The notes: generated from the letters alone by a model not told the origin. Positions 1 through 7,434 are shown, counted from the stretch's first letter. The stretch is 64,000 nt of DNA from Brevibacillus sp. DP1.3A (GCF_013284245.2 NZ_CP085876.1:4385001-4449000); one strand, 5' to 3'. Made by a program: numbers and translations.

Positions 1-166
1 TTCCAGTTGTAATAGCACGCGGTGGATTGCTATTAAGGTTCTCACTCAAATGTCCTGGATTAACACAACTCAATTTACCGAGTTTACTAAGTGTATATCC
101 GTTCTCTTTTATATTTGTATCTATTTCAGAGCGTATCGATTTTTGTGTTGTTTTTGTTGTTTCCAT
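1..166 (-). CDS. HTH-domain protein, N-terminal part only (runs off the window)
   Basis: An open frame starts at the ATG complementary to 164-166 and runs off the left edge, giving 55 codons. Its translation begins METTKTTQKSIRSEIDTN and continues into a helix-turn-helix-like stretch containing YTLSKLGKLSCVNPGHLS and NPPRAIT. That pattern (G-Y-T-L-x-x-L-G ... N-P-G-H-L-S ... N-P-P-R-A-I-T) resembles XRE/Cro-type HTH domains at the start of uncharacterised regulators in Brevibacillus and relatives; this is from family memory, not a search. An AAGGGGG ribosome site lies about 12 bases upstream of the ATG. What follows the HTH is outside the window, so the function is open beyond probable DNA binding. 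Confidence 0.7.
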   Translation of the reverse strand, partial: METTKTTQKSIRSEIDTNIKENGYTLSKLGKLSCVNPGHLSENLNSNPPRAITTG

Positions 167-509
167 ACTAAAAGAAATCCCCCTTAGTCATGTACATAAG
201 AAATACTCAACTTTCCACATTTTACAACTGTCATAATAAATTGTAAATATTTACCATTAAATCTCCTTGAACTTATTCATGATCCGTCAATTGTATTGCT
301 CATGCATGCGGTTCACATCCTTCTCTGAATTTTCATTCCACTTTCATTTTAGTTTTTAGAAACAAACAGATCAGGTTATCGAAATGTAAAAACTCGGAAA
401 TTACAGTAAGTATACTACGTGTATTTTAATTCACCAAGAATTATGGGTGATTAAAAATTCGCTAACAGTTTACCATATGAGTAAACGAATCAAGGAGAGC
501 TTCCCAGAT
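167..509. other. AT-rich intergenic region between two divergent HTH genes
   Basis: I see no conserved gene here. On the minus strand an 8-codon ORF (231-257) with a good AAGGAG site sits in the presumed leader of the HTH gene; it may be chance. On the plus strand AGTATACT near 410 could be part of the promoter or operator of the small XRE gene. Upstream in-frame starts for that gene (GTG 447, ATG 477) lack a good ribosome site. Confidence 0.4.
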
Positions 510-713
510 TTGAAACTAAAAGATGCGCGAATAGACAAGAAATTATCTCAGGAAAAAATAAGCAGGATCATAAACGTATCCTTGAAACATTATCAGAACA
601 TTGAATACGGGATTACCGTTCCCTCTGTGACGATTGCGCTACATATTTGCGAAGTTCTCAACATCGATCCAAGAGACGTTGACGAGTGGAAAGATAGACG
701 TATACCTAACTAA
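510..713 (+). CDS. Small XRE-family transcriptional regulator
   Basis: A single-domain Cro/CI-type HTH protein of 67 residues: MKLKDARIDKKLSQEKISR, then NVSLKHYQNIEYGITVPS and ALHICEVLNIDPRDVDEW. The order (K-x-L-S-Q-E-x-I, H-Y-Q-N-I-E-x-G, P-S, L-x-I-D-P) is the canonical XRE layout for a DNA-binding repressor. I prefer the TTG start at 510 because AAGGAG lies 12 bases upstream and the product then begins like other small XRE proteins. In-frame GTG 447 and ATG 477 would give longer forms without a clear ribosome site. A strong hairpin terminator follows. Targets are unknown; the neighbouring divergent HTH gene suggests a small accessory regulatory module. Confidence 0.75.
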   Translation: MKLKDARIDKKLSQEKISRIINVSLKHYQNIEYGITVPSVTIALHICEVLNIDPRDVDEWKDRRIPN

Positions 714-761
714 GAGTGGTATCCTATGAGAAATGCAAAATTCAACCCTAAGGTTAAATAA

Positions 762-803
762 GCAAAAAAGCCGGATTACCGTGGGGTAATTCGGCTTTTT
801 GCT
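762..803. terminator. Bidirectional intrinsic terminator
   Basis: The stem pairs AAAAAGCCG-ATTACC with GGTAAT-CGGCTTTTT around a GTGG loop. Poly-A before and poly-T after allow it to end both the XRE transcript and the ankyrin remnant on the other strand. Confidence 0.9.
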
Positions 804-805
804 TA

Positions 806-1046
806 TCAAGAGTACTGTTCACAGACATATTTTTCACGTAAAGTAATCATTTGTGGATTTCCCCTCCTTCTTGCTTCCTCCATCGGAGTCATATAAGTGG
901 ATGGGTAATCTGGGCCGTAAGGAGTCAAAAGATTCGGATTTGCTCTGTGATCCATTAAGAACTTTGCTGTTAGATGGCCACGCTTTAGCTATCTCCACTA
1001 TCTAGCGAAGCGTTACGTCCATTCATTACCGCAGTTTCACGCGAAG
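806..1046 (-). pseudogene. Ankyrin-repeat protein remnant (C-terminal end, frameshifted)
   Basis: On the minus strand 806-988 encodes about 60 codons ending in a TGA: LKRGHLTAKFLMDHRANPN, then LLTPYGPDYPSTYMTPMEEA and a charged tail ending CEQYS. G-H-L-T-x-K-F-L-x-D-H-x-A-N-P-N is the core of an ankyrin repeat. The frame is closed by a stop at 989-991, and a plausible continuation (ETAVMNGRNASLD) lies in another frame immediately upstream, so a frameshift near 990 is likely. No start codon with a ribosome site belongs to it. I call it a decayed gene end, possibly left from a larger ankyrin gene lost by recombination. A sequencing error is the alternative. Confidence 0.6.
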
Positions 1047-1151
1047 TCGACTGATATAATTATTCTTGATGATAATTATGTTACTTGAACCTATGTTACT
1101 AGATCAACGAGAGAAACCATTTCAGTTGTCAAGAAGATCCCGAGGCAATGA

Positions 1152-1183
1152 AAAGGGCCCCATCAGTGTGATGGCGCCCCTTT
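1152..1183 (-). terminator. Terminator of the MarR gene
   Basis: The stem AAAGGGGC-CCATCA / TGATGG-GCCC has a 3-base loop and is followed by T's on the minus strand, 11 bases after the MarR stop codon. Confidence 0.85.
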
Positions 1184-1193
1184 GTTTACGATT

Positions 1194-1679
1194 TTAGAAA
1201 TCCCAATCCAGCAAGTCCTCCAGCAGTTCACGGGAAAATGCTAATTGCTCCGGTGTGTATTTATCTAGAAAGCTCATAAATCGCTGTTCAATATCCTGAT
1301 GCATCCGGTGATGAATCTTATACAGCTTTTGTCCCCTTGCCGTTAGCCGATAGTATACTTCTTTCTTATTATCAACCAGCTGTTGCCTTTTAATTAAATC
1401 AAGCTTCCATAACTTTTTGCTGATCCGTGTTATGGACCCTTTCGTTAAGTTGACTTTCTCCGAAATCGTGGTGACATTGATGGGACCATGATCGCCGATA
1501 CAGGCAATGAAATGAATTTCGGATAGGGTAAGGTTTAGCTTCACCCCCATTTCGGATTCCAGCTTCTGCATCTCTTCTGCCATTCGCGCAGTCAATTTGC
1601 TTTCTCGCAGTTCTTGCTGCGTGACTAGCTGAATGTAAAGCTGTATGATCCTCTGCTTGGAAAGTTCTGTACTTTGCAT
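1194..1679 (-). CDS. MarR-family transcriptional regulator
   Basis: A 161-residue protein of MarR size. Residues about 66-92 (INVTTISEKVNLTKGSITRI) form the winged-HTH recognition part, and 96-113 (KRQQLVDNKKEVYYRLT) the wing with the typical D-x-K/R-x-x-x-x-x-L-T end. The N-terminal helices would dimerise. MarR proteins usually repress their own gene and a neighbouring efflux or enzyme gene until a phenolic or oxidant ligand binds. The gene lies downstream of the FAD monooxygenase on the same strand with a 97-bp gap that holds two copies of an 18-bp motif also found in front of the monooxygenase, so it probably regulates both. TAGGAG precedes the ATG by about 8 bases. The ligand cannot be read from sequence. 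Confidence 0.92.
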   Translation of the reverse strand: MQSTELSKQRIIQLYIQLVTQQELRESKLTARMAEEMQKLESEMGVKLNLTLSEIHFIACIGDHGPINVTTISEKVNLTKGSITRISKKLWKLDLIKRQQLVDNKKEVYYRLTARGQKLYKIHHRMHQDIEQRFMSFLDKYTPEQLAFSRELLEDLLDWDF

Positions 1680-1722
1680 ATCATGTCTCCTAGATTACCA
1701 TCTCCTCTCCATTATATACTGA

Positions 1723-1765
1723 TTGTTTCGAGAAAAACAATTTCATTTTGTTTTGTACAAAACAA
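1723..1765. promoter_or_regulatory. Two probable MarR operators upstream of the marR gene
   Basis: Two copies of TTGTTT-N6-AAACAA lie at 1723-1740 (centre CGAGAA) and 1748-1765 (TTGTTTTGTACAAAACAA, a perfect 18-bp palindrome). They sit 25 bp centre to centre, 44-86 bp upstream of the marR start. A third copy precedes the monooxygenase. Confidence 0.75.
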
Positions 1766-1776
1766 TCTTGTTTCAA

Positions 1777-3288
1777 TCAATCATGTCCGCACCAGTGGAT
1801 GATTCCTTTTCGAATTGCTTCCATCGGATTAGACTCCTCTTGGGAAACCGCCCATGCGACATATCCATCCGGTCGAATCAACGCAGTATGTACGTCATGC
1901 CATTCAGCAGCTCCCTTAGCAAGCGAAGCGTGAACTACATGGACATGCTTGTATTTCGACCAATCGAAAGCATCGTCCAATCGATCATCTGAGCCGAAAT
2001 GTAGCAAGAGGAATGAACCAGAATGAAAAAGCTCGTATGCATTCTGGCACTCACCGTTCTTCAGGCGCAGATTCAACTCTGTAAAACGTCGACCATTCAA
2101 TACATGCGGTTGCGTCTCCCTATCCGGTTCATACTGGACATTGAACGCAGAGATTTGGGTAGCCAGCCGATAATTCGCCTCGGGTATTTGCAGCAGGTTG
2201 GACAGCATATTCCTCAAAGCTATGACGGATGGAGAGAATTCCGAACTACCGAAAAGCACCGATTGCATCTGTGTATTCGTTAGCAATGCGGTATTGATGG
2301 GGAAACGCTCTGTATGATAGCTATCCAACAGCCAATCCGGTGCCCAGCCTTTTAAATGGGCCGCCAGCTTCCACCCCAGGTTGATTGCCTCTTGCAAGCC
2401 AACGTTCATCCCCTGTCCTCCAGCTGGAAAATGAATATGCGCTGCATCTCCCACCAGGAAAATCCGTCCTTCTCGATAACGCTGAGCTTGCAAGGTCGCA
2501 TTGCCAAAACGAGTCATCCAAAACGGATCGGAAATTCCTAAATCGTCTCCAAGAATACGCAGCAAACTAGTGCGAAGCTCCTCCAAGGAAACTGGTTCTT
2601 CCTTTGGTACAGCCATTCGCTCCGAATCGATCAGCACCACCCGATGCATCCCTGCTGGCAAGGGTACAATCATGACCAAACCTTGCTCATTAAAGTAGGA
2701 AGGAGCTCCCGATTCCGGCGGATTTTTCAAAACGACATCCCCTTGCATAGCCGTAAAAGTAGCATTCTTACCGACAAACGGAATGCCTGCCTGCTTGCGG
2801 ACAATGCTGGCAGCGCCATCTGCACCGACCACATAGAGTGCCGTCAGCACAGCCTTTCCATTCGGCCCGACAGACTCTACCTCAACCCCGTGCTGATCTT
2901 GGTGTACGGCCACTACCTCCTCTTCCCTGCGTATTTCCACCCCTAGATTTTTTGCCCACTCCTCTAGTACCTTCTCCGTATCATGTTGGGGAATAATCAG
3001 TGTGTAGTTGGAGGAAGAATCTAAGACAGAAAAATCCAAGCGTCTATCAAGCGCAGCAAAATGCCCTGTCGTAATCGGCTTTCCTCTATCAAGTAATTTC
3101 GCTTTCAACCCGCGCATATCCAGGATTTCCAGTGTGCGCGGATGTACAGTGAGCGCCCGTGAATACGGGGTCGTTTCCTTTAAGCGCTCAAGTACACACA
3201 CCTTCACTTTAGCCAACGCCAGCTCTGCAGCTACCATCATTCCAACTGGTCCACCACCAACAATAATCACTTCATAATCGACCTGCAT
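1777..3288 (-). CDS. FAD-dependent aromatic-type monooxygenase (PheA/TfdB family)
   Basis: A 503-residue flavoprotein hydroxylase. It shows the three family fingerprints: the N-terminal Rossmann GxGxxG (IIVGGGPVGMMVAAELA, residues about 8-24), the DG motif (VGADGAASIVRKQAG, about 153-168) and the GD motif that binds FAD ribityl and NAD(P)H (FLVGDAAHIHFPAGGQGMN, about 277-295). Enzymes of this family add one oxygen atom to aromatic or polyketide substrates; rifampicin and tetracycline monooxygenases belong here too, so antibiotic inactivation is possible. I chose the ATG at 3288 because AGGAG lies about 9 bases upstream; an in-frame start 12 codons earlier falls inside the operator. MarR control is likely. 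The substrate is unknown. Confidence 0.9.
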   Translation of the reverse strand: MQVDYEVIIVGGGPVGMMVAAELALAKVKVCVLERLKETTPYSRALTVHPRTLEILDMRGLKAKLLDRGKPITTGHFAALDRRLDFSVLDSSSNYTLIIPQHDTEKVLEEWAKNLGVEIRREEEVVAVHQDQHGVEVESVGPNGKAVLTALYVVGADGAASIVRKQAGIPFVGKNATFTAMQGDVVLKNPPESGAPSYFNEQGLVMIVPLPAGMHRVVLIDSERMAVPKEEPVSLEELRTSLLRILGDDLGISDPFWMTRFGNATLQAQRYREGRIFLVGDAAHIHFPAGGQGMNVGLQEAINLGWKLAAHLKGWAPDWLLDSYHTERFPINTALLTNTQMQSVLFGSSEFSPSVIALRNMLSNLLQIPEANYRLATQISAFNVQYEPDRETQPHVLNGRRFTELNLRLKNGECQNAYELFHSGSFLLLHFGSDDRLDDAFDWSKYKHVHVVHASLAKGAAEWHDVHTALIRPDGYVAWAVSQEESNPMEAIRKGIIHWCGHD

Positions 3289-3306
3289 TGAAACCACTCC
3301 TCTTTT

Positions 3307-3324
3307 TTGTTTTTCGCGAAACAA
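3307..3324 (-). promoter_or_regulatory. Probable MarR operator upstream of the monooxygenase
   Basis: TTGTTT-TTCGCG-AAACAA has the same half-sites and 6-bp spacer as the two copies near marR. It lies just downstream of the predicted -10 and 19 bp before the start codon, a position where a bound repressor would block transcription. Confidence 0.75.
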
Positions 3325-3328
3325 TATG

Positions 3329-3372
3329 AATATATCACATCTTCTTTTAATTGAAAACGATTTTCAATTAAA
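3329..3372 (-). promoter_or_regulatory. Monooxygenase promoter with a 27-bp palindrome over the -35
   Basis: Read on the minus strand, TTTTCA (3352-3357) and TATATT (3329-3334) are 17 bp apart and fit a sigma-A promoter. The -35 lies within a perfect inverted repeat at 3346-3372: 12-bp arms TTTAATTGAAAA / TTTTCAATTAAA around CGA. This could be a second operator, for instance Fur-like (GAAAACGATTTTC core), or an UP-like AT-rich element. Confidence 0.55.
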
Positions 3373-3398
3373 TACTTTTTAAAGACTATGCCAACAAA

Positions 3399-3445
3399 TG
3401 AAAAGGCGACCCCCTTCTCGAATCGAGCAAGAGATCGCCTTTTTC
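3399..3445 (-). terminator. Terminator of the SLH-protein gene
   Basis: AAAAAGGCGA and TCGCCTTTT form the outer stem, with CTCG/CGAG pairing inside. It lies directly after the SLH gene stop on the minus strand. Confidence 0.8.
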
Positions 3446-3451
3446 TATTTC

Positions 3452-5788
3452 TTATCGTTTGGCTACAACGATAACATAAACATGACCTTGATTATTTGTC
3501 CACAAATCCACTTTGTCCTTGGAGGAAAGATCGCTTTCTTTCAAGTCATTACCGTTGTAGTATTTGATCTTCGCGTCTTCTGTCATCTTCAAGCTCGTCG
3601 ATTCATCATTGAAGAATACGTATTTGTCTTTGTTCACACGGGATTCAATTCCGACGAAACTCGCGTTTTCCTTCGCCAGCTTTCCACTGACGGAAGCAGC
3701 AATGACATCGCCGTCCCGATCAAGGGTCAATGTCACGTATTCAAATTGATCGACATCTTCAATCGCATCTTCATCCGTTACATCGTACGTCTTGCCGTTA
3801 ATCTCTACTTTCGCGGAAGTCACCTTGCCGTCATCGTTACGAACCTCAACAGAGTCAACCACGCCACTTACTTTCCTAGGCGCACCTGTAATTGCCTTTA
3901 CTTTGCCAGCGTTGTTGAGTGTCAGTGTGTACTCGTTGTCGTTGGATGCTGCATCGCTGTCAATCGTGACGCCGGACAAGAGTTCATACACCTTCCCGTT
4001 CACGGTAATTTTGGAACCGGATTTTTTCGTCACGTATCCTTTTACCGTTTGCTTTTCCAAAGTCAGCTCTACAATGTCATTCGTGCCGACGTTGTATTTC
4101 CACGTAAGGATACGGTGGTCATTAAACTGATCTGTTTTAATCGTCGTTGGTGATACGGAGTCGCCATCGACCTTCAGCTTCGCGTTGGTCAAGATGTCGT
4201 AGGTTTTCCCGTCGATTTTCACAGTTGCCAGCTTCCCTGCTTGATACGCTGTTGTGTCAGAGATCAGCTTGTTCGTAGCTGCACCTACACCCTGCTCCAC
4301 TTTCACCAGATTTCCATTCTTGTCAAACGTAAGAACTGCAATTTGGCCGCTCGCCAACTCATCCAGTTCATCTACTTCGTCCTCGTCAACAAACAACTCG
4401 GTATCTTCATGCACCTCGTAATTAACACTGCCAACGCGAATCCGGTTTTTGTCTGTATCAACGGTAATCGTATCCGTGTAACTCAGCTTCGTGTAAAGAA
4501 GCTCGGATACTTCGCCGTCTACGTTGAGTGTCAGCTCGACTAAGTCATCTTTTTCGATGTCAGAGAACGAAGCACTTGTTGCTTTCGCCTCTGGATGCTC
4601 CTTGCCTTTGATCGTTGCTTTGGAGTCCAGAACATAAGTTGTGCCGTCTACTCTCAGCTCTTTCTTCGAGTTGGAACCGCTCACGGAAGATACTTTTTCC
4701 ACAATTCCTTTTGTCGTATTGTCGCTGATCGTGATGGACTTGATCTTGCCATTGTCGCCAACGACTGCCACAAACTTTTGGCCGATGTGAGAGCGGCTTA
4801 CATTTACGCCATCTTCTACTTCCAAAACGACTTCTCTTCCATTGACAATTGCCTTGAATTTCTTCTCATCGCCTACAGCTGTTGTAAAATTAAGGCCAGT
4901 CTTCACGATTCCTTCGACGATTTCGGAGTCAGAAGTAACAACGGTGAGGAAAGCCACTCGGCCGTTTTTCGTGATGTATTCTACTTGCGCGCCTACGACC
5001 AGATTGCCATATACTTGCGCGGAATCAGCAATTTCGATTTCTTTGTTTTGTCCGACTAGTTTCAGCTTTTTGCCAGACTTGTCATACGAAGCAACTGCGC
5101 CCTTTACTACTGGCAGCTTCTGATCGGTTCCTTTTGCATTGCCATCTTTGTCGTAGTATGCGCCGTTTGCGTATACAGGTGTTTCCATAAAGCGATCCGT
5201 ATACTTCGCGACGGTATCACGCGGAGCTGCTGCTGTCGGTGTTTCTTTTGCATCGTAGATACCTGCTCTGTCCGCTTCCAGCAAGTACGGGATGTACCAT
5301 TCGCTTGATGCTGATGGACGAACGTCGATCTTCAAGCCCTGAACGTAGACAGTCAACGCTTCCGCAATTTTTACATTGTGATTCGGTTTGAAGGTACCAT
5401 CCGGATAGCCCTTGATAATGCCTTGCGATACAGCGAGATTGATATAGCCTGTCGCCCAGTGATCTGCAGGCAGGTCTTTAAAAACGGTCTTTCCTTGCAA
5501 GAGCTTTGCTTGGGCATCTGTGTACCCGAGTGCCAGCACCGCAACTTTGGCGAACTCTGCTCTTGTCACTTCTTTATTCGGCTTGAACGTGCCATCGGTA
5601 TATCCTTTTAAAACTCCGGCATAATTCAATTTCAGAATCGCGTCTTTGTTTACGTTTCCTCCGATATCGGAGAATGGCAGTGCCGTAGCAGCCAATCCGG
5701 TACCCGGTAACGCAAGCGAACCTGCCAGAACCGCAGTTGCTAATAATTTTTTAAAATCCTTGCTTGCTCTATTCTTTGCTTTTTGCAA
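3452..5788 (-). CDS. Secreted S-layer-homology (SLH) domain protein with internal beta repeats
   Basis: A 778-residue exported protein. Residues 1-34 are a Sec signal peptide (KKLLATAVLAGSLALPGTG then LAA). SLH domains follow at about 38-85 (GVLKGYTDGTFKPNKEVTRA), 103-150 (GIIKGYPDGTFKPN) and a weaker third at 165-201 ending in APRDTVAKYTDRF. SLH domains bind pyruvylated wall polysaccharide. The remaining ~570 residues are tandem beta-rich units of roughly 70-80 residues, each carrying VxG(K/T)xY(D/V/E) followed by D-x-V-x-L-T-L; I count at least six. The TTG start at 5788 has GGAGGGG 6 bases upstream; an ATG at 5803 overlaps that site. It could be an accessory S-layer protein or a surface adhesin. 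No catalytic motif is visible. Confidence 0.9.
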   Translation of the reverse strand: MQKAKNRASKDFKKLLATAVLAGSLALPGTGLAATALPFSDIGGNVNKDAILKLNYAGVLKGYTDGTFKPNKEVTRAEFAKVAVLALGYTDAQAKLLQGKTVFKDLPADHWATGYINLAVSQGIIKGYPDGTFKPNHNVKIAEALTVYVQGLKIDVRPSASSEWYIPYLLEADRAGIYDAKETPTAAAPRDTVAKYTDRFMETPVYANGAYYDKDGNAKGTDQKLPVVKGAVASYDKSGKKLKLVGQNKEIEIADSAQVYGNLVVGAQVEYITKNGRVAFLTVVTSDSEIVEGIVKTGLNFTTAVGDEKKFKAIVNGREVVLEVEDGVNVSRSHIGQKFVAVVGDNGKIKSITISDNTTKGIVEKVSSVSGSNSKKELRVDGTTYVLDSKATIKGKEHPEAKATSASFSDIEKDDLVELTLNVDGEVSELLYTKLSYTDTITVDTDKNRIRVGSVNYEVHEDTELFVDEDEVDELDELASGQIAVLTFDKNGNLVKVEQGVGAATNKLISDTTAYQAGKLATVKIDGKTYDILTNAKLKVDGDSVSPTTIKTDQFNDHRILTWKYNVGTNDIVELTLEKQTVKGYVTKKSGSKITVNGKVYELLSGVTIDSDAASNDNEYTLTLNNAGKVKAITGAPRKVSGVVDSVEVRNDDGKVTSAKVEINGKTYDVTDEDAIEDVDQFEYVTLTLDRDGDVIAASVSGKLAKENASFVGIESRVNKDKYVFFNDESTSLKMTEDAKIKYYNGNDLKESDLSSKDKVDLWTNNQGHVYVIVVAKR

Positions 5789-6018
5789 AATAAACCCCTC
5801 CATCAATGTAACAGTTTTATCAGTTCATTCTCTCCAGCAAATACTCCCATTTGAAGAAATGATGGAATTGTCCGCAGTAGAACTGTTTTCTTCGGCCGAT
5901 TGCTCTTTTTAGACGACAAGACTTCCGAAAAGGTTTCATAGCTTGTTCACGGTAAATCATTCCACTGTTCTTCAAACATGGATAGGTAGCGGGTTCACGA
6001 TATTTCGGAGAACGTAAA

Positions 6019-6046
6019 AAAACCACCTGAGATCTCAGGTGGTTTT
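6019..6046 (-). terminator. Terminator after RNase P RNA
   Basis: A perfect 28-bp palindrome (AAAACCACCTGAGA and its complement) with T-tract. It begins 13 bases beyond the 3' end of rnpB on the minus strand. The following ~230 bp up to the SLH gene hold no recognisable gene and probably form its promoter and leader. Confidence 0.9.
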
Positions 6047-6059
6047 ACGTTTCATTCCA

Positions 6060-6461
6060 GCAGGAAATGCTATAAGCCAGGTTCTGTCTCTCCCGTGCTT
6101 CAAGCGGGGCAATCCCTCGCACCAAGAGCGGTAGCCATCTATCTATGGCATCCGAAGATACCATCCGTCCTTTCCGTTTGATTCCTTCAGGACGGTTCCC
6201 CTACCTAATTTGGGTTTCTCGCTCGCAGGGTTTACCGCGTTCCATCTTTTCTGTCGCCAGAAAAGCTACGTTTCTGTGGCACTTTCAGCGTACTCGGGCC
6301 TCAGAGAGAGCCCTTTCCACGCCGTCAGCAAGGCTTGCACCTCACTGCCCTGGCTTGCACCAGGTACGAACACTCCAGGCATCTCAGCCTGGGCGAGCCT
6401 GGACTTTCCTCTACCGCCAATCGTCGAAACGATTGCGGCAGCGACTACCCACATTTCCTGC
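6060..6461 (-). ncRNA. rnpB: RNase P RNA (bacterial type B)
   Basis: The catalytic RNA that matures tRNA 5' ends. On the minus strand I recognise the conserved elements in order: GAGGAAAGTCCAGGCTCGC near the 5' end, GAAAGTGCCACAG, ATGGAACGCGGTAAACCC, GCGAGAAACCCAAATT, and the 3' signature GACAGAACCTGGCTTAT. GCAGGAAATG at the 5' end (6461-6452) pairs with CATTTCCTGC at the 3' end (6069-6060), forming helix P1 and fixing both ends. The region layout matches Bacillus-type (type B) RNA. A terminator follows at once, and a TTGACC-17-TAGAGT promoter lies just upstream. Confidence 0.97.
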
Positions 6462-6482
6462 ACATCAGAATCAGTAACATTT

Positions 6483-6511
6483 ACTCTATCACATGCCTCC
6501 TTCATGGTCAA
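6483..6511 (-). promoter_or_regulatory. rnpB promoter
   Basis: On the minus strand TTGACC (6506-6511) and TAGAGT (6483-6488) are 17 bp apart. Initiation would fall near 6476, about 15 bases before helix P1. Confidence 0.7.
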
Positions 6512-6571
6512 CAAGCAGGATTTGGAAGGTCCATTTGTAGTACAATAGAATGGCTACGAGGAGGTATGACG

Positions 6572-6880
6572 ATGATAACCATTACTCCAACTGCGGCAGT
6601 ACGTCTTGCACAAATGATCGCGGAAGAAGCGGATGCTGAACAGCTCGGAATCAGACTCGTCCCGACTACGACGGGTTGTGGTAGCTATACATATAGCATC
6701 GCCATTACGGAAGCGGACAAACACGATATTGCCCAAGATATTAGTGGGATTCATTTCTTTTATCAAACGCATGAGATAGACAAGCTTTCCGGGACAGTCA
6801 TCGACTGCGATCCTGCAACTGGTCGCTTCTCCATTTTCCATCCGCGCCCGATGCAAACAGATTGCTCGCTTACTCATTGA
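6572..6880 (+). CDS. HesB/IscA-like (Fe-S biosynthesis fold) protein
   Basis: A 102-residue protein beginning MITITPTAAVRLAQMIAEE and continuing GIRLVPTTTGCGSYTYSIA, which follows the HesB/IscA fold (I-T-x-x-A ... L-R-L ... G-C-G-x-x). A-type carriers that hold Fe-S clusters have one cysteine here plus a C-terminal CxC pair. Here the C-terminal region is PMQTDCSLTH with a single cysteine, so it is an atypical member like several small Bacillus HesB-like proteins and may not carry a cluster. GAGGAGG ends 7 bases before the ATG at 6572; an ATG at 6566 would be too close. The neighbour 13 bp downstream is gamma-carbonic anhydrase, so the two are probably co-transcribed. Confidence 0.8.
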   Translation: MITITPTAAVRLAQMIAEEADAEQLGIRLVPTTTGCGSYTYSIAITEADKHDIAQDISGIHFFYQTHEIDKLSGTVIDCDPATGRFSIFHPRPMQTDCSLTH

Positions 6881-6893
6881 TTAGGAGGATACT

Positions 6894-7427
6894 ATGCTGC
6901 TCTTATCATTTGAAAACATCAAACCGAAGATTCACCCTACTGTTTTCCTGGCAAAAGGCTCCGTCGTTTCTGGCGATGTCGAAATCGGCGAGGATTCTTC
7001 TATTTGGTACAACACTGTGATCCGCGGGGACATCGCTCCGACCGTCATTGGAAAACGCGTCAGTGTGCAAGACAACAGCACCCTGCATCAAAGTCCGAAC
7101 AACCCGTTGATCCTCGAAGACGAGGTGACCGTTGGACATAATGCCGTTTTACATAGCTGCGTGGTACGTCGCGGCGCATTGATCGGAATGGGCGCGATTG
7201 TTTTGGATCGTGCGGAAATCGGGGAAGAAGCGATGGTCGCTGCGGGTGCACTCGTACCTCCAGGCATGAAGGTGCCACCTCGTTCGCTCGTTGTCGGCAA
7301 TCCAGCCAAAGTAAAACGCGAACTCAACGAGGCTGACTTGAAAGAATTCGTACGCATTCGCCAATCGTATGTGGATAAAGGCAAGATGTATCGCCAACTG
7401 GAAGAAAGCCCGCTAGAACGGGAATAG
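6894..7427 (+). CDS. Gamma-class carbonic anhydrase-like hexapeptide protein
   Basis: A 177-residue left-handed beta-helix protein of the gamma-CA/PaaY/YrdA group. Hexapeptide repeats run from about 15 to 145 (VSGDVEIGEDSSIWYNTVIR ... VTVGHNAVLHSC ... ALIGMGAIVLDRAEIGEEAM), followed by a C-terminal helix. Histidines at 65 (TLHQS), 82 (VGH) and 87 (VLH) match the zinc ligands of the family, so the metal site of the trimer interface is intact. Members hydrate CO2 or remain of unknown activity. AGGAGG lies 8 bases before the ATG. The gene follows the HesB-like gene by 13 bp and is closed by a shared terminator. Confidence 0.93.
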   Translation: MLLLSFENIKPKIHPTVFLAKGSVVSGDVEIGEDSSIWYNTVIRGDIAPTVIGKRVSVQDNSTLHQSPNNPLILEDEVTVGHNAVLHSCVVRRGALIGMGAIVLDRAEIGEEAMVAAGALVPPGMKVPPRSLVVGNPAKVKRELNEADLKEFVRIRQSYVDKGKMYRQLEESPLERE

Positions 7428-7434
7428 GAAAAAG

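Noticed and set aside
27-236. 69-residue plus-strand frame at the left edge
   Set aside because: It is antisense to the partial HTH gene, which has a family-like sequence and ribosome site.
3398-4153. 251-residue frame antisense to the SLH gene
   Set aside because: Composition is that of a shadow frame; the minus strand encodes a clear exported SLH protein there.
5820-6026. 68-residue frame upstream of the SLH gene
   Set aside because: No ribosome site, unlikely composition, and it starts inside the rnpB terminator region. It is better read as SLH promoter and leader.
6335-6571. 79-residue N-terminal extension of the HesB-like protein
   Set aside because: It runs antisense through RNase P RNA and its promoter; the ribosome site supports the ATG at 6572.
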